Origin: Elusimicrobiota bacterium
GTDB taxonomy: Bacteria > Elusimicrobiota > Elusimicrobia > F11
Assembly: GCA_003140895.1 (NCBI GenBank)
Contig: PLLH01000059.1
Coordinates: 20,389-54,349 of the forward strand
Length of the DNA stretch: 33,961 nt
Direction of reading: 5' to 3'
Below, piece by piece: positions 32,001 to 33,961 of this stretch (position 1 is its first letter; each line of letters begins with the position of its first letter). The notes under the pieces are model-generated. The model was not told where the DNA came from and did not search any database. It saw only the letters and a program-made list of their open reading frames with translations. Made by a program: the position numbers and the translations under genes.

Positions 32001-33961
32001 CAACGCCGAGATGAACAACGATAGCTCCGGCAAGGAAATCGCCGAGGTGTCGCGGGTGGTGAGCATCGTGAGTTCCAATCTGACCAATGAGGACATCGCG
32101 TTGACGGACGGTTATGATGTCACGGGAACGCTTCAGGTGGCCAGCGGGGAAGCGGAAGCCGGACGCGGATTGATGGTGAGTTTAAAAGATAAGAGCGGCG
32201 AGAAAGTGGCGAAAGATTACGAGTACCTCTCGGGCACGTCCGTCGGTTTCACGTTGAAACGCATTCCTCCCGGGTCTTATGTTTTATCCGCCGAAGACAA
32301 TCAAATACCGAAGAAATATTCGGCCAAGGACGTGAGCGTTGAAGTCGCCGCCTCGAGCGTGACGAACAAAGAGATTCTCCTTCTCCAGGCGGCCAAAATT
32401 CAAGGACAGCTCCGGCTGAAAGCGTCTGGCGTTTTGCTGACCAATAACAACTATTCCCAGTATCTGCCCAGTAATTTTTATATCCAAGCCAACGCCAACC
32501 CGTGGTTCCAGGGAGGCTACGCGCAGGCCAACCAATCTCCGTCTCTGATTGATTCCACCGGGCGGTTTGTGATCCAACCGAATCCGGGAACCTATGATGT
32601 GATGTTTCAGTCATCAGGATTTATCGGCGATGAAAATATCGCGAAGGGACAAATACAATTCGCGCCGGTCACGATGAGCGGTATTCAGGTGGAAGCCGGC
32701 CAGACGTACGATATGGGCGTTGTCGACTTGATCGAAGGGGCGGATGTCACGGGAACGATCACCAATAAAAAGAGAGAGCCTCTGCCGAATATTTTGGTTT
32801 ATTCGTATCCAACGGAAGAGGGCAACGCGAAGAATCAAAGCTCGCTGGAGGGGTTGACCGATCAATCGGGGCATTATGTCCTGCACGGCGTCGATCAAAT
32901 GGGGAAGCGGTATTACGATATCAAGGCGGCTCCTCGGCCCGATAGCGGCGATCAGCGGTTTTCATTTGGATTCAACGGGGTTCGTTACGGGGAGGTGTTG
33001 AAGACGCAAGTCGACACGCAGAAAATTAATTCCTCCACGACCACGATCGACTTTGTTTTGGAAGCGGCCGCCGGGAGCGTGAGCGGAACCGTGGTCACGC
33101 CCGACGGCGGAAAGCTGGAGCTGCCGTTCGACGATAAGGCAGATTATACGTTGGGAGCCTTTGTCATTATGAACAAGCGGGGAAATGTGCCGCAGGGCAA
33201 TCCCCTCGGGAATATTGAGCAGAACACCTCGCCCAACGGGGATTTTCAGGTGGCGGGGCTCACTCCCGGCCTTTACGATCTCTGGATTTTGGCCAAAGGA
33301 TATCGGAGCGGCGTCCGTCGGAATATCACCGTTGGAGAAGGCAATACCGATTTGCAGGCCATCACGCTTTCGACGGGAGCGACGCTCTCGGGAAAACTGT
33401 CCAAAGCGGACGGGAGCGCGCCGAACACCAGCGAGATTGATGTGATTTTGGCCGTCCGAAATGGGTTTGAAGAACTGATCATCGGGAACGTCTCGGCGGA
33501 CGCGGCGGGAACCATTTCGGGTTATTCCATCACCGGCTTCCAGCCCGACAAGGCGTATTCCATTCTCCTGTTCACGACGAGTGATGATGTCTTTTCGTTG
33601 GCGTCCAACGTGGTTGTCGGCAATAACACGGAGCGTAACTTCACGATTGAGGAAAAGCAGCCGGAGATCTTCACGCAGGCGGCCAAAGGCCGGGATGGAA
33701 AAATGACCGTTCAGTTTGAATTCACGAAGCCTCTTCGAAATTCCAGGGTGGATATTGATGGAAACGGAGAGGCGGACGATTCCGAGATGGTCAAAATCAT
33801 TAAGGTTAAAACCGGGAAAGGGGATTTGGCCAAGCCGGCGTCGGGTGTTTGGCTGTCGTCGGATCGAAAACACGCCAGCATGGTTTATACGCCGGCCTCC
33901 CGGGAATCTTCTTTTGAGCTCACGGTGAACGCCGTCTTTAATTCCATCGACGCGGCGACGG
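29020..33961 (+). CDS. Giant exported surface protein with FlgD-like and repeated carboxypeptidase-regulatory-like modules, 3' end outside window
   Basis: The frame is open from the ATG at 29020 to the window edge (at least 1647 residues). A signal peptide of about 30 residues ends near SSAKA-S. Residues of about 30-320 form an unrecognised beta-rich region; about 328-407 resembles an FlgD-like Ig domain (FTPDNDGVSDSVFVNFTTPE and PPGIYRIRIAL). From about 419 on, repeated beta-sandwich modules of the carboxypeptidase regulatory type follow. The first is classic (VGRVIEAVGGSGVEGAEVNV, SDANGYFSIYGLQRGSYSVQ). Others begin near 704, 808, 895, 1031, 1125, 1241, 1351 and 1454 with V-x-G-T-like strands and close with L-x-PG-x-Y motifs. 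Such arrays are typical of extended stalks of surface proteins. No cleavage or sorting signal can be judged because the C-terminus is missing. It overlaps the beta-barrel gene by 11 nt. Confidence 0.9.
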   Translation, partial: MNINVGLKKSVGLLGAVALGFLFVSSAKASSFDGEGSAAFASSDSIRSGAVTLTTMTFTVGAHGILTGGEISLRVPDSWGWPTISQGNIGTVYSGYVDISTANISAGLTLYTTGPALVIQVFSGNLPSGATFQFHYAVMTCDAGTTAPFRLFTKQNSTGTLTAIATFPTLTTAIGPANNLSFDSVGELVVPIGSTVPVTITVRDTCWHLASFNTNTDVSISASRYDQVLYKDVVDEDAELSLFSSFSPTIPLSSGTISISTGVSFKRVFYRINSAGLPAGNSSHQIKMTYSIPNEPWLHQSMVMVRPITGGITNASVDTGVIMPGQTQVEFTPDNDGVSDSVFVNFTTPENMGWKVQFSSNNFSTIVKTIWGYGTLGRVSWDGYSDDLRATAPPGIYRIRIALSGDTIVDTSLTATLASNGVVGRVIEAVGGSGVEGAEVNVFGPSGRMVRSDANGYFSIYGLQRGSYSVQVRKVGYDTAQTSNIAVNGVTTIPDIQMLSGSVLKIYATRLAVGQEIWGNINAHSSDWVKQAWGSIHFASSSATSDSGNNYDGLASTFTALTLAPGVSYVVHFDVPGLGISDFNVTLATGETRSMSVELSRRADIYGTVWLPSTASNPNGLSISVEAGIDNNNDGIYDNSDTSQRFWGGLYINPNQSSGTYRIYGVVNGKYHLEARAPGYSRSVAQAEVTGPDVRVDFSTFTVGGTLSGTITVEGDSSSLDSNDGTLDGKFSIPINAWSAATNNGAWMQIQMATNSVSVSSAYTLTGLDDGVYDVWVYLPGFETLPPGSKRGVVRNKTGTLDITFKQYSGTLSGSITLPGTSSDYSNVRIEVLSYDYSNQSYSTVPTGNTYVFHGLGTNFYTVRAYYATTGMVVERSIQVVNGRPSVLNLNLSGGTYAISGRVTSSAGSPFDSLSYIINNSTPTSLYNLANSTQIPANRIVATKLQNRNFSGNMDTSAAATMSYDPLTTFFGFYDANGNYTIDRLTPGTYLLKNNAEMNNDSSGKEIAEVSRVVSIVSSNLTNEDIALTDGYDVTGTLQVASGEAEAGRGLMVSLKDKSGEKVAKDYEYLSGTSVGFTLKRIPPGSYVLSAEDNQIPKKYSAKDVSVEVAASSVTNKEILLLQAAKIQGQLRLKASGVLLTNNNYSQYLPSNFYIQANANPWFQGGYAQANQSPSLIDSTGRFVIQPNPGTYDVMFQSSGFIGDENIAKGQIQFAPVTMSGIQVEAGQTYDMGVVDLIEGADVTGTITNKKREPLPNILVYSYPTEEGNAKNQSSLEGLTDQSGHYVLHGVDQMGKRYYDIKAAPRPDSGDQRFSFGFNGVRYGEVLKTQVDTQKINSSTTTIDFVLEAAAGSVSGTVVTPDGGKLELPFDDKADYTLGAFVIMNKRGNVPQGNPLGNIEQNTSPNGDFQVAGLTPGLYDLWILAKGYRSGVRRNITVGEGNTDLQAITLSTGATLSGKLSKADGSAPNTSEIDVILAVRNGFEELIIGNVSADAAGTISGYSITGFQPDKAYSILLFTTSDDVFSLASNVVVGNNTERNFTIEEKQPEIFTQAAKGRDGKMTVQFEFTKPLRNSRVDIDGNGEADDSEMVKIIKVKTGKGDLAKPASGVWLSSDRKHASMVYTPASRESSFELTVNAVFNSIDAAT

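Noticed and set aside
32962-33873. Minus-strand open frame of 303 codons opposite the giant surface protein
   Set aside because: No motif or ribosome-binding site; the plus-strand frame is continuous with recognisable repeated modules.
1-33961. CRISPR arrays, insertion sequences, prophage genes, rRNA genes
   Set aside because: No spaced repeat array, transposase, integrase, phage structural gene or rRNA stretch was seen on either strand.

Overview
The window looks like chromosomal DNA of a Gram-negative-type (diderm), free-living bacterium of moderate GC. Pointers to a diderm are a signal-peptide-bearing outer-membrane beta-barrel, a YceI protein, and large exported surface proteins. The split glycyl-tRNA synthetase, short MetRS, predicted non-discriminating AspRS and very large pilin-like proteins suggest a deep-branching lineage. 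Elusimicrobiota or a neighbouring phylum is my guess, not something the sequence proves. No insertion sequence, phage gene, CRISPR array, tRNA or rRNA was seen.

Region 1 (1-12445, minus strand) is one tightly packed housekeeping run of 12 genes in transcription order: folK, panB, panC, aspS, phoH, a pgpH-like HD hydrolase, ybeY, two CNNM/CBS transporter-like paralogs, recO, glyQ and glyS (cut by the window edge). Seven of the junctions are 4-nt ATGA overlaps, so translational coupling is likely. Folate, pantothenate, aminoacylation, RNA maturation, c-di-AMP turnover and recombination functions share one transcript.

Region 2 (12446-13048) is a divergent intergenic region with a perfect 17-nt palindrome, then a strongly signalled small gene (TTGACA promoter, Shine-Dalgarno inside a small hairpin, textbook terminator). 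It encodes a 73-residue, lysine-rich protein made of two copies of one motif.

Region 3 (13049-19374) is a type IV pilin-like operon. It holds a PilX-like membrane protein with a beta-helical exterior, a 1042-residue giant protein with a class III/pseudopilin N-terminus, a second PilW-like prepilin, and a two-TM HAMP protein without output domain, closed by a terminator.

Region 4 (19385-25740) is mostly housekeeping on the plus strand (tmk-holB-metG, then a single-domain response regulator). A convergent yceI, a PilZ protein with a cysteine-rich tail, an exported FKBP prolyl isomerase and a TatD nuclease follow.

Region 5 (25741-33961) is the most interesting part. A good promoter leads into what I read as a class I cyclic-di-GMP (GEMM) riboswitch, followed by three overlapping genes: an exported FecR-domain protein, an outer-membrane beta-barrel, and a giant exported multi-domain protein (at least 1647 residues, running off the window) with an FlgD-like Ig domain and about nine carboxypeptidase-regulatory-like beta-sandwich modules. 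Together with the PilZ protein and the pilin cluster, this points to cyclic-di-GMP control of a large cell-surface structure. The linkage is inference; the individual parts are visible in the sequence.
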